Positions 1-10,320 of a stretch of DNA of 64,000 nucleotides are shown here, in pieces. Positions within the stretch are counted from its first letter, which is position 1, and each line of letters opens with the position of its first letter. The DNA is from Siderastrea siderea (lineage: Eukaryota > Cnidaria > Anthozoa > Scleractinia > Rhizangiidae). The notes beneath the pieces are model-generated. The model had not been told where the DNA came from and did no database searches. It saw nothing but the letters and a program-made list of their open reading frames with translations. The stretch covers positions 35,769,984 to 35,833,983 of the forward strand of contig OZ034979.1 of NCBI GenBank assembly GCA_964030785.1, written 5' to 3'. Position numbers and translations under genes: made by a program.

Positions 1-434
1 ATCCGTAATTCACATACATGATTTTAAATTTCATAAAAAAACAATTTCGTAATTTTGGTTTTTTGCTCCATTTTAGAGTTTATCTATGATTCCTCTTGTT
101 GTTTTTGCTAAATTTCGTAGTATTGTTGGACACTCTAGTTTAGGATACTTCTGCTATTTGCTATTCTTGCTGAAGATTAGGTAGATTTGTTATATTTGTT
201 ATCCACGTGGTAAGAATCCTGGACAAACTTTGTTCATCTTATTCGAGAGGCCTTGAACTTGTGCTCAGGCCCCCTGGATTAGAGGGACAGGCCTCACAGG
301 GGAGAGGAAGGGTACTAGAGTTGGCAAAGGCTGTTCTTGTTCATGTTGTTAGCCCTTGTTCTAGGGGGGGGGGGGTCGGTAGGGAGGGGAGTTTAGAAAG
401 AGAACGCCCTCAGGTGAGGTTTAGAAGGCTGTTC
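1..434. other. Downstream flank, no gene recognised
   Basis: AT-rich sequence with a G12 run at about 364-375. No coding exon or known repeat was recognised. Confidence 0.4.
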
Positions 435-440
435 TTTATT
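435..440 (-). promoter_or_regulatory. Polyadenylation signal AATAAA of the LRR-EGF gene
   Basis: TTTATT on the plus strand reads AATAAA on the minus strand, 63 nt past the stop codon at 503-505. Confidence 0.5.
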
Positions 441-502
441 AAAAACCGATAAAAGGTTCTCAACAGTGCAACAAAACTCAAATGCAACTTGACGGTCAGC
501 GG

Positions 503-671
503 CTACTCTGTGTCCTCTTCTTCATCTTCAAGTTCAGCCCACTCCTCCTCGGCTTCATCCTGCCCCGGCAGGTCTGCTTGGGGCATTTCTAGACTTGCAA
601 AATCCACTGGGGGTGGCATGTCACCTGCCATAACCACAGTACTCTCTTCCTTCTCCTCTTCCTCTGGGTCC
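503..671 (-). CDS. LRR-EGF receptor exon 11: acidic cytoplasmic tail
   Basis: Acceptor ACTTCACATAG before 671. The frame starts DPEEEEKEESTVVMAGDMPP and ends AEEEWAELEDEEEDTE plus TAG at 503-505. About 40 percent of the residues are Glu or Asp. AATAAA at 435-440 (minus) supports a 3' end. Its assignment to this gene rests on phase, strand and position; it could belong to a separate downstream gene. Confidence 0.62.
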
Positions 672-1309
672 CTATGTGAAGTTTTGTTTTAAAAGGTTAG
701 TAACATCCTCGTATCCAGGGTACTTCTCGGCGCGGATAACACCCTGGCAAATAGTATACCAATCGACGTTAAAAGCTCCCGGAACTGTGCGGCTGGTGAT
801 CGAGCTAATTATCAGTTCATGAAATAATTGAAATGTCTACGTTATTTGGGGATTTTAAGTTCTCGCAGTTGGTTACTTCACGAACCGTATTTTCTATACT
901 ATCATTTTGCATACCAAGAGACCCTGGAACAAGGTTGAGGTCAGTTGTGGAATTGCATCTCGTGACTGGATAGCAATCAAACGTTCGAAAAGTCATTAAC
1001 TGGCTTTTACGAGCTTGCATTTTGTACTAGAAGACACTGTGAGTAACACAATAACAAAGTAAAATTCAAGCTGACAAAGCTTCTGATAAAGAGTTCCTAC
1101 CCCTACGAAAACTAAGCTTAGAGAGCTTGAGTGAAAGGGATCTCCAAAGGTACTCCTATGAATTTCGGTAACTGTAACGGGAGGCTGGAGTCTGCTGCAT
1201 CACACCGCAATACACCTGCACCTCTGCATCACACCGCAATACATTCATTATTTTAAGACATCCCTTTTCATAACTCAACCTTAACACCTCTCCCCCTGTC
1301 AGTCCAAAA

Positions 1310-1475
1310 ATGTCTTTACCCTATTTCTGACGAGGCCAAACTGATGGCCAAAATCTATACCTTTTTCTGAGCAAAATTCACAACATACCCTATTTGAGAA
1401 GAAAATGGTCAAATCTACACCCTATCTCTGATCAATCTGGTCAAAATCTATACCCTATTTCTGACCAGCAGACAA
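1310..1475. repeat. Degenerate tandem repeat in last intron
   Basis: The phrase aaatctataccctatttctga recurs in diverged form four or five times. It lies within the GC-AG intron of the LRR-EGF gene. Confidence 0.5.
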
Positions 1476-1636
1476 AATACATCATATTTCAGATCAACAT
1501 GGTGGTTTACAAATCACACTCTTTGAGGCTGCAGATACCTATATATCGGAGTACGGAGTGGAGTACCCCCCGCCCCCCCCTCCTTGCACGTCAGAGAAAC
1601 TCCCCGAAACTCCAAAGTTTCCTTTTTTATACTCGC

Positions 1637-1745
1637 CTGTTTTTCAGTCTTCGGTACAGCAAAGTGAGGATGATAATGAGGAAAAGAATTCCAAAGAAGC
1701 CACCGATGATCATGGCGAGGATTTTTATCAGTTCCGTCATATCAC
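1637..1745 (-). CDS. LRR-EGF receptor exon 10: transmembrane helix
   Basis: Acceptor TTTCGTTTCAG. It encodes GDMTELIK, then a hydrophobic run of about 23 residues (ILAMIIGGFFGILFLIIILT) and a basic stop-transfer YRRLKNR. No GT donor of the right phase is seen. ACAG|GCGAGT (a GC donor) gives the phase needed by the acidic exon below. Reading through instead would end two codons later at a TAA at 1627-1629. Confidence 0.75.
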
Positions 1746-1869
1746 CTGAAACGAAATGAAGCGGGATGATCATTTTGTCTTCAAAATACATCTTGTATAC
1801 AAGGCATGAAAATAAGGCAAATTTTAAATGACAAATAAACCACAATAGACGCTTTCGAAATTGACTGAC

Positions 1870-2022
1870 CTTCAAGCACACAAACTTTTCCGACTTTTCT
1901 GTAGCCAGATTCACACAAACATGTATAGCCTGGATCACTGGGCACATATTTCTTTAAGTTGTAGCAATAGCTGTGTTTAATGGTGTGACAGGAATGGTTG
2001 CTTAACTTGCATTCGTCGATAT
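1870..2022 (-). CDS. LRR-EGF receptor exon 9: EGF domain 4
   Basis: A 153-nt, 1-1 symmetrical exon, longer than the other EGF exons. It reads DIDECKLSNHSCHTIKHSYC and then YTCLCESGYRKVGKVC, with an insertion between Cys3 and Cys5. Acceptor TTGTCCAG, donor GTCAGT. Confidence 0.82.
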
Positions 2023-2182
2023 CTGGACAAAATAAGAAGACGAGAACAAATAACAAATTTGTAAAGGCTGACTAAAAACACAGTGTCTCGGGAGAGGGAG
2101 ATTTTCCCATTGTTTGGTCTAAACTCTGATGAATTTAGTCCAAGTACTTTTCTCAGACTTGAACTTCTTCTTGACAGGATGT

Positions 2183-2468
2183 TAGAGCGATTTTCAATTG
2201 AGTGTCGAAAGTAATTCGCGTTTTGCTTTGGTTTTGCTTTACTTCGCTCTGTGATTGGTTAAAAAAACCTCGCGCCACTTTCTCGACCAATAAGAAGTAA
2301 ACTCAAACCAATCGCAACTTGCACGCACGCGTTTTCCCGCGCTTGGCGCCGGTTACATGTATTTGCTTCGAGTTCTGATTGGTTCATTGGGTAATTTGTG
2401 TTTGTTGTGATTGGCTGGGGTAATTACTTTGGTTTTGGTTTTACGACACTCATTTGAAAACCGCTCTA
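2183..2468. mobile_element. MITE with ~25-bp inverted ends
   Basis: The left end TAGAGCGATTTTCAATTGAG and the inverted right end TAGAGCGGTTTTCAAATGAG match over about 25 bp, including a shared GTGTCG. The 286-bp interior has several CCAAT/ATTGG pentamers and no coding capacity. It is in the intron between EGF exons 8 and 9. Confidence 0.7.
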
Positions 2469-3288
2469 TCAAATGAATTATTATCTATAAGATGTAGTTT
2501 ATCCCACTTTCTTACGGTAAAAGAGAACTTTTACTGTTCAAATTAAAAACAAGCCAGTAAGCCAAGTTTACCTATTTCAATTATCTGAGACGGTCGTGGG
2601 AATGCAAAACGCGGCTGCAGTGCACCTATCCCACCCACCTACCCCACCTATCTCACAACACCACGCACACCACCATATAATGGGGGGCGCCTGGGGACGA
2701 GGCAGGGCGCAAGGGTAGAACTTGAAAAAGTCGGCTCAGACGTTTTAAGGTTGAAGTCTTTCTCCATCATGGCCTTTTCATGTTTATTAATAGTTTTTGT
2801 GTACTAGAATAGCCAATTATTTTCTCGTGTTATTGTAGTATCGTGTAGCATGCTGATGTTGTATATTTTTTCAAATTTCAAATAATAACGTTTTTAGTTT
2901 TTTACGTTTTGAAACGTTGTAAAGTAAGCTGTTTTATCTTATGTTATTCCAGTATCATATTGCATACTCTTATTTTAAATTGTAACGTTTTTTGTCCTTG
3001 GAGCAAGAGAGGATAAAGGGGTTGGAGTTATCATTTGTAAGAACCTAAAGAAGAGATCTAGAGGCTGTATCTTTCGAAATACTGGATTTTAAAATAACTA
3101 TATAGTTTCCCTACCGTGGAATATCAGCCCCGCTTTTTTTTATCGGATTTTTTTGTTAAAACAAGGCTGGACCATAGAGTCTTTGTGGTCTCAATTGACG
3201 CATTACATGCCTTTTTTATTTTTAAAATAGTACAGTCCCTTTAAGTCCTTGTCCAATGCAACTGATAGAACGAGCAGGTGGCCTATTG

Positions 3289-3393
3289 GGGTGGCTACCT
3301 CTCTCCTCCGCAGAGTAAACAACAATGCGCGTGCACTCAAGGCGTGACTGTAAGAGGCCTGCGCGGAGGAAAGAGGGTAGCCACTTCGCCTGA
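3289..3393. repeat. Imperfect hairpin element
   Basis: ggtggctacctctctcctcc at the left pairs with the reverse complement of ggaggaaagagggtagccac at the right. It is probably a small MITE remnant. Confidence 0.45.
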
Positions 3394-3449
3394 TCTGGGG
3401 ACTGTACCATCACAGGACTAAGAGTAAGGGTTTCAAAGTGGGGTCTCTG

Positions 3450-3650
3450 GAACCCTGGAGCCCCCAAATTTTTTATGTCGAACCGGAAGCTTGAAGCGTT
3501 TTTCTACTTGGAGCCCAAACAAAAATGAAGATTCAAGCCAAATGGATCTCTAGAGTTCAGTTATGGAGCCCTAGAGCCTTAATGTTTTCGTCTTGGAGCC
3601 CTGTAGTTTTTAGCCCGGAGCTCTGGAGCCTAAACCCTTGGGGACCCTGA
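3450..3650. repeat. Degenerate 'tggagccc' repeat tract
   Basis: The word tggagccc or a close variant occurs about seven times in 200 bp with irregular spacing. Confidence 0.4.
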
Positions 3651-3753
3651 AGAGTGTTATTGCTAAACGCTGGATGAGATACAAGTTTATTACATGATGG
3701 CGAATATCTGAATTAATCATTTAGGTGAAACAGTTGGATAAAACTGACAAGAC

Positions 3754-3974
3754 ATGATGACGACCATCGTAGTGAAGCAATGAACTTAAGCAGTCGAAAA
3801 ATGGAGAACCTGAGAAAATTAAGCCTTGAACGGGATACGAACCTATGAGCCTGCGATAACGGTGCAAGCCTGAATCTTTTGTTTTGTTGTTGTTGTTGTT
3901 GTTTGTTCTCCAGGTTCTCCTTTTTTCAACTGCACAAGTTCAGTTGATTCAGTTCACTGCGATGGTCGTCATAT
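3754..3974. mobile_element. Foldback MITE, ~60-bp inverted ends
   Basis: The left arm begins atgatgacgaccatcgtagt and the inverted right arm atatgacgaccatcgcagtg. Pairing continues through tggagaacctg. The centre holds a (GTT)n tract. No coding capacity; intronic in the LRR-EGF gene. Confidence 0.72.
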
Positions 3975-4065
3975 GATGTGACCACTTAAATGAAAGCTCA
4001 AGTAGTACCTTACGGTGATGTTGTATGTTTTTCAATATTTATCAAAATAAACATGTCTTGCTCAC

Positions 4066-4191
4066 CCACACAGATGTTACTTTTATTCGCCGCATATCCG
4101 TCATCACAATCGCACCTAAAGCTTCCCGGTGTGTTGATACATAAACCATCTTCTCCACAAGAGCGACCAAGGGTCGTGCACTCATCGATAT
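4066..4191 (-). CDS. LRR-EGF receptor exon 8: EGF domain 3
   Basis: A 126-nt, 1-1 symmetrical exon with [18 protein letters not shown], then [20 protein letters not shown]. Calcium-binding EGF signature. Acceptor CTTTCTAG, donor GTGAGC. Confidence 0.86.
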
Positions 4192-4319
4192 CTAGAAAGC
4201 AAAGAAAACAACGATTAATACTTGAAGTATATTACTTTCCTTATGAGCCAAAGTTTTAAAAGACGCAACCTTTCGGTACTGACATCTTGTGAATGATGTT
4301 CACTGACTTTTTTCACGTG

Positions 4320-4850
4320 ACCATGCATCTTATGTGAATGTATCTCAAGTGATGCATCTCAGTTGACATGTACGACACATCTTATGAGAAATGCATGTCA
4401 TGAGATCGTTTTTGGAAGATATGTGGCCATACATTCTTGAATGATCCTCTAGCTTCCAAAGTTGAAAAAAAATAACCTTTTTTGACGATCAATATTTCAA
4501 ACGACAAAAGTTTTCGACAACATCTCAGTACTTTCTTAAGTGTAAGACTAATAACCTACCTTCATGAGATGCATCTTGATAAGATACATCTGCATGAGAT
4601 GCATCTACATGAGATGCTTCTTCAGATGAGATGCGTCTGCATGAGATTTATCTTGATCAGATGCATCTGCAAGAAACTTCATCTGCATAAGATGCATCCA
4701 CATGAGATCCACCTGCATAGGATGCATTTTGATGAGATACATCGACTTCAGATGCGTCTGTATAAGACGCATCTTGATAAGAATCATCTGCATGACTGGT
4801 GCACATCTGTTTTAGATGCATGTCATGAGATGCAACTCACGCAAATGAAC
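4320..4850. repeat. Array of the self-complementary word AGATGCATCT
   Basis: The palindromic core ATGCAT, usually within gagatgcatctgcatgag, recurs about ten times with many one-base variants at irregular 10-30 bp spacing. Long open frames rich in Met, His and Leu on both strands here are a by-product of the repeat. Intronic (between EGF exons 7 and 8). Confidence 0.65.
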
Positions 4851-5420
4851 AATTGTTTGATAAAGGCTTTGTGATATCCGGAATAGCCCGGGTAGGATTA
4901 TATGTACATTGTCAGCAGAATGACGATTTTGCTGAGCAACCAGGTTAATAACCAGAAAATAAAAACAACTTGATTCTGACTGAAAGTTTCCGTTGAAATT
5001 GACAGGCTCCAACAACTTGAGTCACTATCAACAAGCTAGGGACTTCTCTCACCAGCATAGGGTTAAACGTGCACCATACCGTGCGCAACGCACAAAATAA
5101 TTGTACAAACCAGGAATCTTTTCTCTAAAAGTAAAAATTTAAGTTTTTAACTTCAAGTATCCGTGCACAAGTTACTAACTGCTACTCATCAGTTTCGTCA
5201 GCTTAATTTTGACTGACGTTTCGACAACCTGAGCAGAAATCATCATCGGATTCAAGTGAATTGTGAATCGTCAGTAGATGTATTGCATTTTTTGAAGTGA
5301 ATCATTTTTTACAATATTCCTACCCAAAAGCGCTTTGCACTTCTGCAAGTTTCAAAGTTCCGGGAATCAGGAGCTAAGCGGTATTAGCTTTGGGCGTTTG
5401 ATCGCTGTGTTATTACTTAC

Positions 5421-5543
5421 CGTTGCATATTTTACCATCTCCTTTGAATCCTTCCTTACACTCGCATTTATAACTGCCGTGTGTGTTAATGCACTTCCCT
5501 CCGATCTCAGAACAGTCGTTTTTGTTGTCGCATTCGTTGATAT
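5421..5543 (-). CDS. LRR-EGF receptor exon 7: EGF domain 2
   Basis: A 123-nt, 1-1 symmetrical exon reading [18 protein letters not shown] and then [20 protein letters not shown]. It shows a classic calcium-binding EGF signature including the N-x(4)-Y/F-x-C hydroxylation-site context. Acceptor ACGACAG, donor GTAAGT. Confidence 0.87.
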
Positions 5544-6021
5544 CTGTCGTTATATTTCAAAAAATCCACAAGTAGACAATTCAAATATTAAATAATTCCA
5601 ACTATTGAACAATTCCTCAATAAAGAGAAATAAGGTTTGTTAATTGCTCTTCTAAGATTTCCAAAGTACATTCAAATTAAACGAATTTTCAAACAATTTC
5701 TAGAAAATTCGATTTGCAGAAAACTAAAAGACAGCAACGGCGGTAATTACAAGGGCGAAACTAGTACTGTCGCCGTTCTCCTTGAACCCCAAAACACGCC
5801 AGTCCTTGCCTTTGACACCCGCCAGTTTACTAGATGCAAAACTGGATGTTTTGTTCCTCTACCAGCACATGACGTGGATGTGATGTTCTGTGTGATGTGT
5901 TGGCGAGTACTTTATCGTTGTTTTATTTCTTTTTCAACATCTTTTTTTTTGCACATTGATAGTAACCCTTTTTACCGCTTTTTATGCCTGATCTCTCTTA
6001 GCAATCAGAATATATATGAAC

Positions 6022-6144
6022 CTGCGCATTCTTTTCCTGATCCTTTAAATCCAGTCACTGTGCATGCGCATGTGTAGCCCTGTATAGTGTCTGTACATGA
6101 TGCCATGTCGTCACAATCGTTTTCTTCCAAGCACTCATTCCTGT
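6022..6144 (-). CDS. LRR-EGF receptor exon 6: EGF domain 1
   Basis: A 123-nt, 1-1 symmetrical exon. It starts DRNECLEENDCDD and ends CACTVTGFKGSGKEC, giving six cysteines in EGF spacing. The donor GTTCAT is weaker than those of its neighbours. Confidence 0.82.
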
Positions 6145-6228
6145 CTGAAAAAGTTGAATGAAAAAAGCAATTTCTTATAACGACTGTTTTGTTTTGCTTT
6201 GTTTTGTCTTCTCCTACAACTGCATAAA

Positions 6229-6359
6229 TCTTATCAGATGTTTCGGTGTGAAGTATCACCGTATATTTTTACGAGTTGTGCCGCTGTATTGTTGTGTTTG
6301 TTATACAAACAACGAGTAAAAGCCCACGGCGATACTTCACACTGAAACATCTAATAAGA
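6229..6359. mobile_element. Short MITE with ~33-bp inverted ends
   Basis: cttatcagatgtttcggtgt at the left matches the inverted right end cttattagatgtttcagtgt, and both continue into gaagtatc. It is 131 bp and palindromic almost to the centre. It lies just upstream (on the minus strand) of EGF exon 6. Confidence 0.75.
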
Positions 6360-6859
6360 GATTTATTATCCAACTTAACCTTTTTTAACCTTTTTCAGTA
6401 ACTTGAAAGAAAACTACAAGTGTAACAGGATGAGCGCGCGCATGCTACTGTACAATAACCAGCTGTACAATATCGTGGGTTATTTGTACTTGATTCACGC
6501 GCTTTCTGTACAATAACTAATACAGTTGGATAAAAATTGTTAATTATTGCAATTCAAAGTAGAAAAATGTTCGAAAGAAATGTCTAGTAATAATAGGAAG
6601 CTAATCAGAGCGTATGGCAGTTTATCTGTTAGTTATAGTGTAATGCGCATTTGATCATCTGTTCAAAAGTGCGCACTAGAAATGATTATTTTTGTCTGCT
6701 GAACTCAGTACGGACTGTAATTTTGGACCTTAGAGTTCGAGTCCTATCCAAGGACCTAGAAATCTCAGAAGTACTTGCGTAGGATGTGTGCTGTTTCCAG
6801 TAGTGCTGCCTTCTGCAGTTGACTCGATTTTATCTTGTTAAGCCCTAGTACTCTCAGAT

Positions 6860-6896
<37 letters not shown>

Positions 6897-6985
6897 CGAC
6901 GACGATAATGATGATGACGGTGACCGATGACGGTGACGATGACGACGACGACAACGATGACGACGACGACGACGACGACGACGAC

Positions 6986-7019
<34 letters not shown>

Positions 7020-7046
7020 CTGATGATGATCATGATCATGATCATA
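6860..7046. repeat. (GAT)n/(GAC)n microsatellite
   Basis: About 60 triplets alternate between GAT and GAC blocks. It lies in the intron between the LRRCT and first EGF exons. The poly-Met, poly-Asp and poly-His frames it produces are not genes. Confidence 0.9.
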
Positions 7047-7083
7047 TTCATATGATAATTTCGCATATTTTTCTGGGACTTAC

Positions 7084-7232
7084 CACATCCTTTATCAATC
7101 CTTGTCTGATTCATTCTTTCAGGTTCCTCACACATGGCTGGGACAGGTCCATATGTAATGTTTTTGACTTTGTTCAGTGATGCCATAAGTCCACTGCTGC
7201 AGCTGCAGTCCCACTTGTTTTTCTGTAAGTGT
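7084..7232 (-). CDS. LRR-EGF receptor exon 5: LRR C-terminal cap
   Basis: A 149-nt exon with acceptor CCTTTCCACAG and donor G|GTAAGT (phase 1). It encodes KNKWDCSCSSGL, then MCEEPERMNQT and DKGCG: the W-x-C-x-C and two later cysteines of an LRRCT domain. The phase change from 2 to 1 marks the LRR/EGF border. Confidence 0.82.
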
Positions 7233-7565
7233 CTGTGGAAAGGAAGGAAATTTGCGCCGACATGTTAATTCAATCGCTTGCATGAAGTCACGGTAAAAGT
7301 TAAGCTGATGGCAATCGAGATGCACTGAGTTCCGAGCAAAAACCGTCTATCGGAGAAACTATTTCGCGAACTCTGAAAAGAGTTCTCTTTCGCCACTAGG
7401 TGGTCGAAAATCTCAACCTTGAACTTTTTTTAAGGTAAGATTGTAAAATTGAATTAAATTAAATAAGAATTGTAAATTAAGGATGAATAAGCTGCCAGGT
7501 TTCCTTAAAGTTATTTTATTTTTGTAAACCTCCAGATTATTATATAAAGTGCTTACACTCAAAAG

Positions 7566-7692
7566 GTCAGCTTTTGAATCTCTTTGCGGCGGCCATTTTA
7601 CTTCATATCAAGACAGTTGATATCAAATTTTAGTGTATCATTCCCCCACCGACGCAGTACCATAGTTTCTATGGAAACTAACCCCTTTATCC
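7566..7692. repeat. Dispersed repeat family Y, copy 1
   Basis: It contains cagctttt, caatctctttgcg-like sequence and ccaccgacgcagtaccatag. It is related to copies at 11318-11503 and 25625-25790. Confidence 0.5.
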
Positions 7693-8122
7693 TTTGTTCT
7701 GCAGGGCCACGCGAACGACTCTAAAGAAAAATTTTCGGAAGCATGAACACGAGCTCAAATTCTTTGAAGGCGCACGTGAGTCACTGAGTATCTTTAAGAG
7801 CACATGAGAGTTTAAAAGGACAAACGAGAGCGATAGTTTAAACTTTCATCACGTTTAATGAAAATCTAGGAAGTTTCAAACTCGAGAGCGCAATGATAAC
7901 TGCAAGTTAAACAAAGGTGAAAGAACGTCATAAATTCTCGGCGACTCTCTTTCTTTACGGTTTGGCGCGAACTCTTTTAGTCAAGGACCTGATAATGTTT
8001 TCCATTTCTTGGTCAGGATTTCGAATGTAATAAGACTTTGTAATAGTGAACTGTTATGAACGAAAGAAATGATACTTACATAGAAGAAAAACCTTCCAAT
8101 AGAAATCGACTTTCATACTTAC

Positions 8123-8203
8123 ACAATTAAGGGGTGGCCTAAGGGACCCAGGACATCAGAAAAATCAGATGGCAGCGTCAATAATTTATTGTTCGACAAA
8201 TCA
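8123..8203 (-). CDS. LRR-EGF receptor exon 4: last LRR
   Basis: Acceptor TTTTTTCTGCAG, donor GTAAGT. It begins DLSNNKLLTLPSDF, a canonical LRR (LxLxxNxLxxLP), and continues into GPLGHPLI, the lead-in to the C-cap. Confidence 0.82.
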
Positions 8204-8512
8204 CTGCAGAAAAAATAAAGAAAAGACGTGATAGGACTCTTCGAGCGAATGGTCTCTTATGTGATAGAGCATGATGTGTTATCCACCAAACTGGCTTTCG
8301 TGTTGACTAATTTTGGAATTAATATTACTAATGTTCAAAACTCAGCTTGTTTTTAGTCTTAGGCGTTCTTTCTTTTAAGCCAGGACCCTACCTCGTTTGA
8401 GAGTTGATATTGTGGTAAATTTTACAATATCACATCACTTTCGTGTAGTGTTGTCTATTCTGCTGAGCAAGGTAATATTAACTTAAGTCTGTGGAGAAAA
8501 TCCTAAAGTGTG

Positions 8513-8740
8513 ACCCTTCAAGTGATAGCTACTGGGCAGTACTTCACTGTGGTGCTGTTTATTATGCTGTACAAGCGCAGGGGTGTAATTAACTTTTGAG
8601 TCTGTGGATGAAATCTTAAACTATAAGCATTAAAATCACTGCAAAGCTATTTCAAGAGCAGTATTGAACAAAGTGGTTTGAACTTTTCAGTCAGTGGAAA
8701 AGTCCTGAAGTGTACGAAAGCTATAGAAGACAGCACTTCT
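8513..8740. repeat. 106-bp minisatellite, diverged copies in intron 3
   Basis: gcagtacttcactgtggtgc followed by tttattatgctgtacaag matches the units in intron 1 (9733-10060). Two diverged copies lie between LRR exons 3 and 4. Confidence 0.55.
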
Positions 8741-8807
8741 CGTTTGCACTTTTTGTTAATTAAGACCTCCTAAAAGGAATTCTTTTTGACACTCCTAGCA
8801 GACTTAC

Positions 8808-8879
8808 AGATTTGTTAGCGATTCAAGCCCTTTGAAGGCGTCCATTGTTAAATCAGATAGTTGTACAGATGAAAGATTC
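8808..8879 (-). CDS. LRR-EGF receptor exon 3: one LRR
   Basis: This 72-nt exon (24 codons, the standard LRR length) reads NLSSVQLSDLTMDAFKGLES and onward. The acceptor is TTTATTAG and the donor GTAAGT. Phase 2 at both ends allows in-frame duplication or skipping. Confidence 0.8.
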
Positions 8880-8985
8880 CTAATAAAAAAGTACAACAAA
8901 TGTGAGAGCAAACTGAAACCAGTACAAGTAGAAGACACGTTGACGAGGAAATGACAAATAAAAAGTGGTTTAAAAATAAACTCAC

Positions 8986-9054
8986 AAGGACGTAAGACTC
9001 TTGTAGATACCGAAAGATCCATAAGTGAGACTCAACATAACGCCACTAAGATCC
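8986..9054 (-). CDS. LRR-EGF receptor exon 2: one LRR
   Basis: This 69-nt exon has acceptor TTTTAAG before 9054 and donor GTGAGT after 8986. It reads DLSGVMLSLTYGSFGIYKSL, a leucine-rich repeat, and is phase 2 at both ends. Confidence 0.75.
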
Positions 9055-9647
9055 CTTAAAATAGAAAACAACAAAAGACGGGAACATTTTTAGTCAAACA
9101 AGAGAAAATAACTAAAGGGACGTCAAAATACCTTATCATGACTGTTAGCGAGACATTACGTACAATTAAACAGTGTAAAATGAGAAGATCTGGCTGTTGT
9201 GATTGAGGATGTTTGTTCTCACTGTAATATTTTACGTTCCTTCAATCACACAGGATCTAATATTTCAATTTTGTAGAAACTGTACTTTGTGGACGACTTA
9301 AATACTTCCCAAATCCCACCTATAAAATATAGCATACTCTTATTTCTGCTCTTGTATTTATTTCTGGGCCAGTCCCGCCTCCTGTATCCCGCATCCCAAC
9401 AAAACCTACTTTGGACCCTCGGGAAGTAGTTTGCAGATTTCCACCGACTTGTCCTGAGATTCCAGACTTTGTAAAAGGCCTGCGTACCATTTTCACTCCC
9501 ACACGACCCAACGCATAACCTTAAATTGTTCATTGGGGCTTACACTTAACGTTTATCGATGAAACACCATGACTCCTTAACTGAAAGTTAATGATCAGTA
9601 GTTTTCTGTGGTGCTCTTTATTCTACTGTCCTGTTTATTCTGAGTCT

Positions 9648-9709
9648 GCACTAGTCTCCTACGAAGCCGTTCTTAGGGTCGTCACCAAGAACGGCTGCGT
9701 AGAAGACTA
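9648..9709. mobile_element. Hairpin MITE
   Basis: actagtctcctacgaagccg pairs with the inverted end ctagtcttctacgcagccgt around a short centre. About 62 bp, in LRR-EGF intron 1. Confidence 0.6.
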
Positions 9710-9732
9710 GGTCTGTACGTGAAATCTTAAAG

Positions 9733-10060
9733 CATATCCACATATATGAAAGCTAGCGAACATTCCTTACTGCACTACTGTTTATTATGCTGTACAAAGT
9801 GGTTCTAACTTTTGAGTGTGTGACTGAAATCCTAAAGTGTGACCATTCAAATGGAAGCTACTGAGCAGTACTTTCCTGTGGTGCTATTTATTATGCTGTA
9901 CAAGGTGGTTCTAACTTTTGAGTGTGTGACTGAAATCCTAAAGTGTGACCATTCAAATGGAAGCTACTGCACAGTACTTTCCTGTGGTGCTGTTTATTAC
10001 GCTGTACAAGATGGTTCTAACTTTTGAGTCTGTGGATGAAATCCTAAAGTGTAACCAGCT
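9733..10060. repeat. 106-bp minisatellite, three copies
   Basis: gtgaccattcaaatggaagc recurs at 9839 and 9945, a spacing of 106 bp, with a diverged unit before and after. Each unit contains tgtggtgct, tttattatgctgtacaa and taacttttgagt. It lies in LRR-EGF intron 1. Confidence 0.8.
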
Positions 10061-10320
10061 TTTAAAAATGAAAGCTAATGAGAAGTTCTTCCGTTACTGT
10101 CTTTTGATTCTGTGGGAAAAATTGATACAGAGTGAGGCTTTCAAATGAACTGCTATTAATCAATACATACTTTCCTGTGCTACAGTTTCTTATTGTTGTG
10201 GTGGCTCAAAATTCCATTCTGTTTATGAAATTGCAATGGTGCTGTTTGCTTTTCAGTGATTTACTAAATAAAACTTGGCATTTCTCTTAATTTTTTTAAG
10301 GAGGAAATTACTGTGCTTAC

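Noticed and set aside
489..692. Ser-rich plus-strand frame
   Set aside because: Antisense shadow of the acidic exon 503-671; GAG/GAA codons read backwards give Ser/Leu.
4482..4874. 130-codon Met/His/Leu-rich frame
   Set aside because: Explained by the atgcat-word array; the antisense frame is equally open.
5190..5290. tgactgacgtttcgacaacc phrase reminiscent of retroelement 3' ends
   Set aside because: Too short and isolated to assign to an element.
6854..7186. Long Asp/Met/His-rich frames on both strands
   Set aside because: They are translations of the GAT/GAC microsatellite; the real signal here is the LRRCT exon at 7084-7232.
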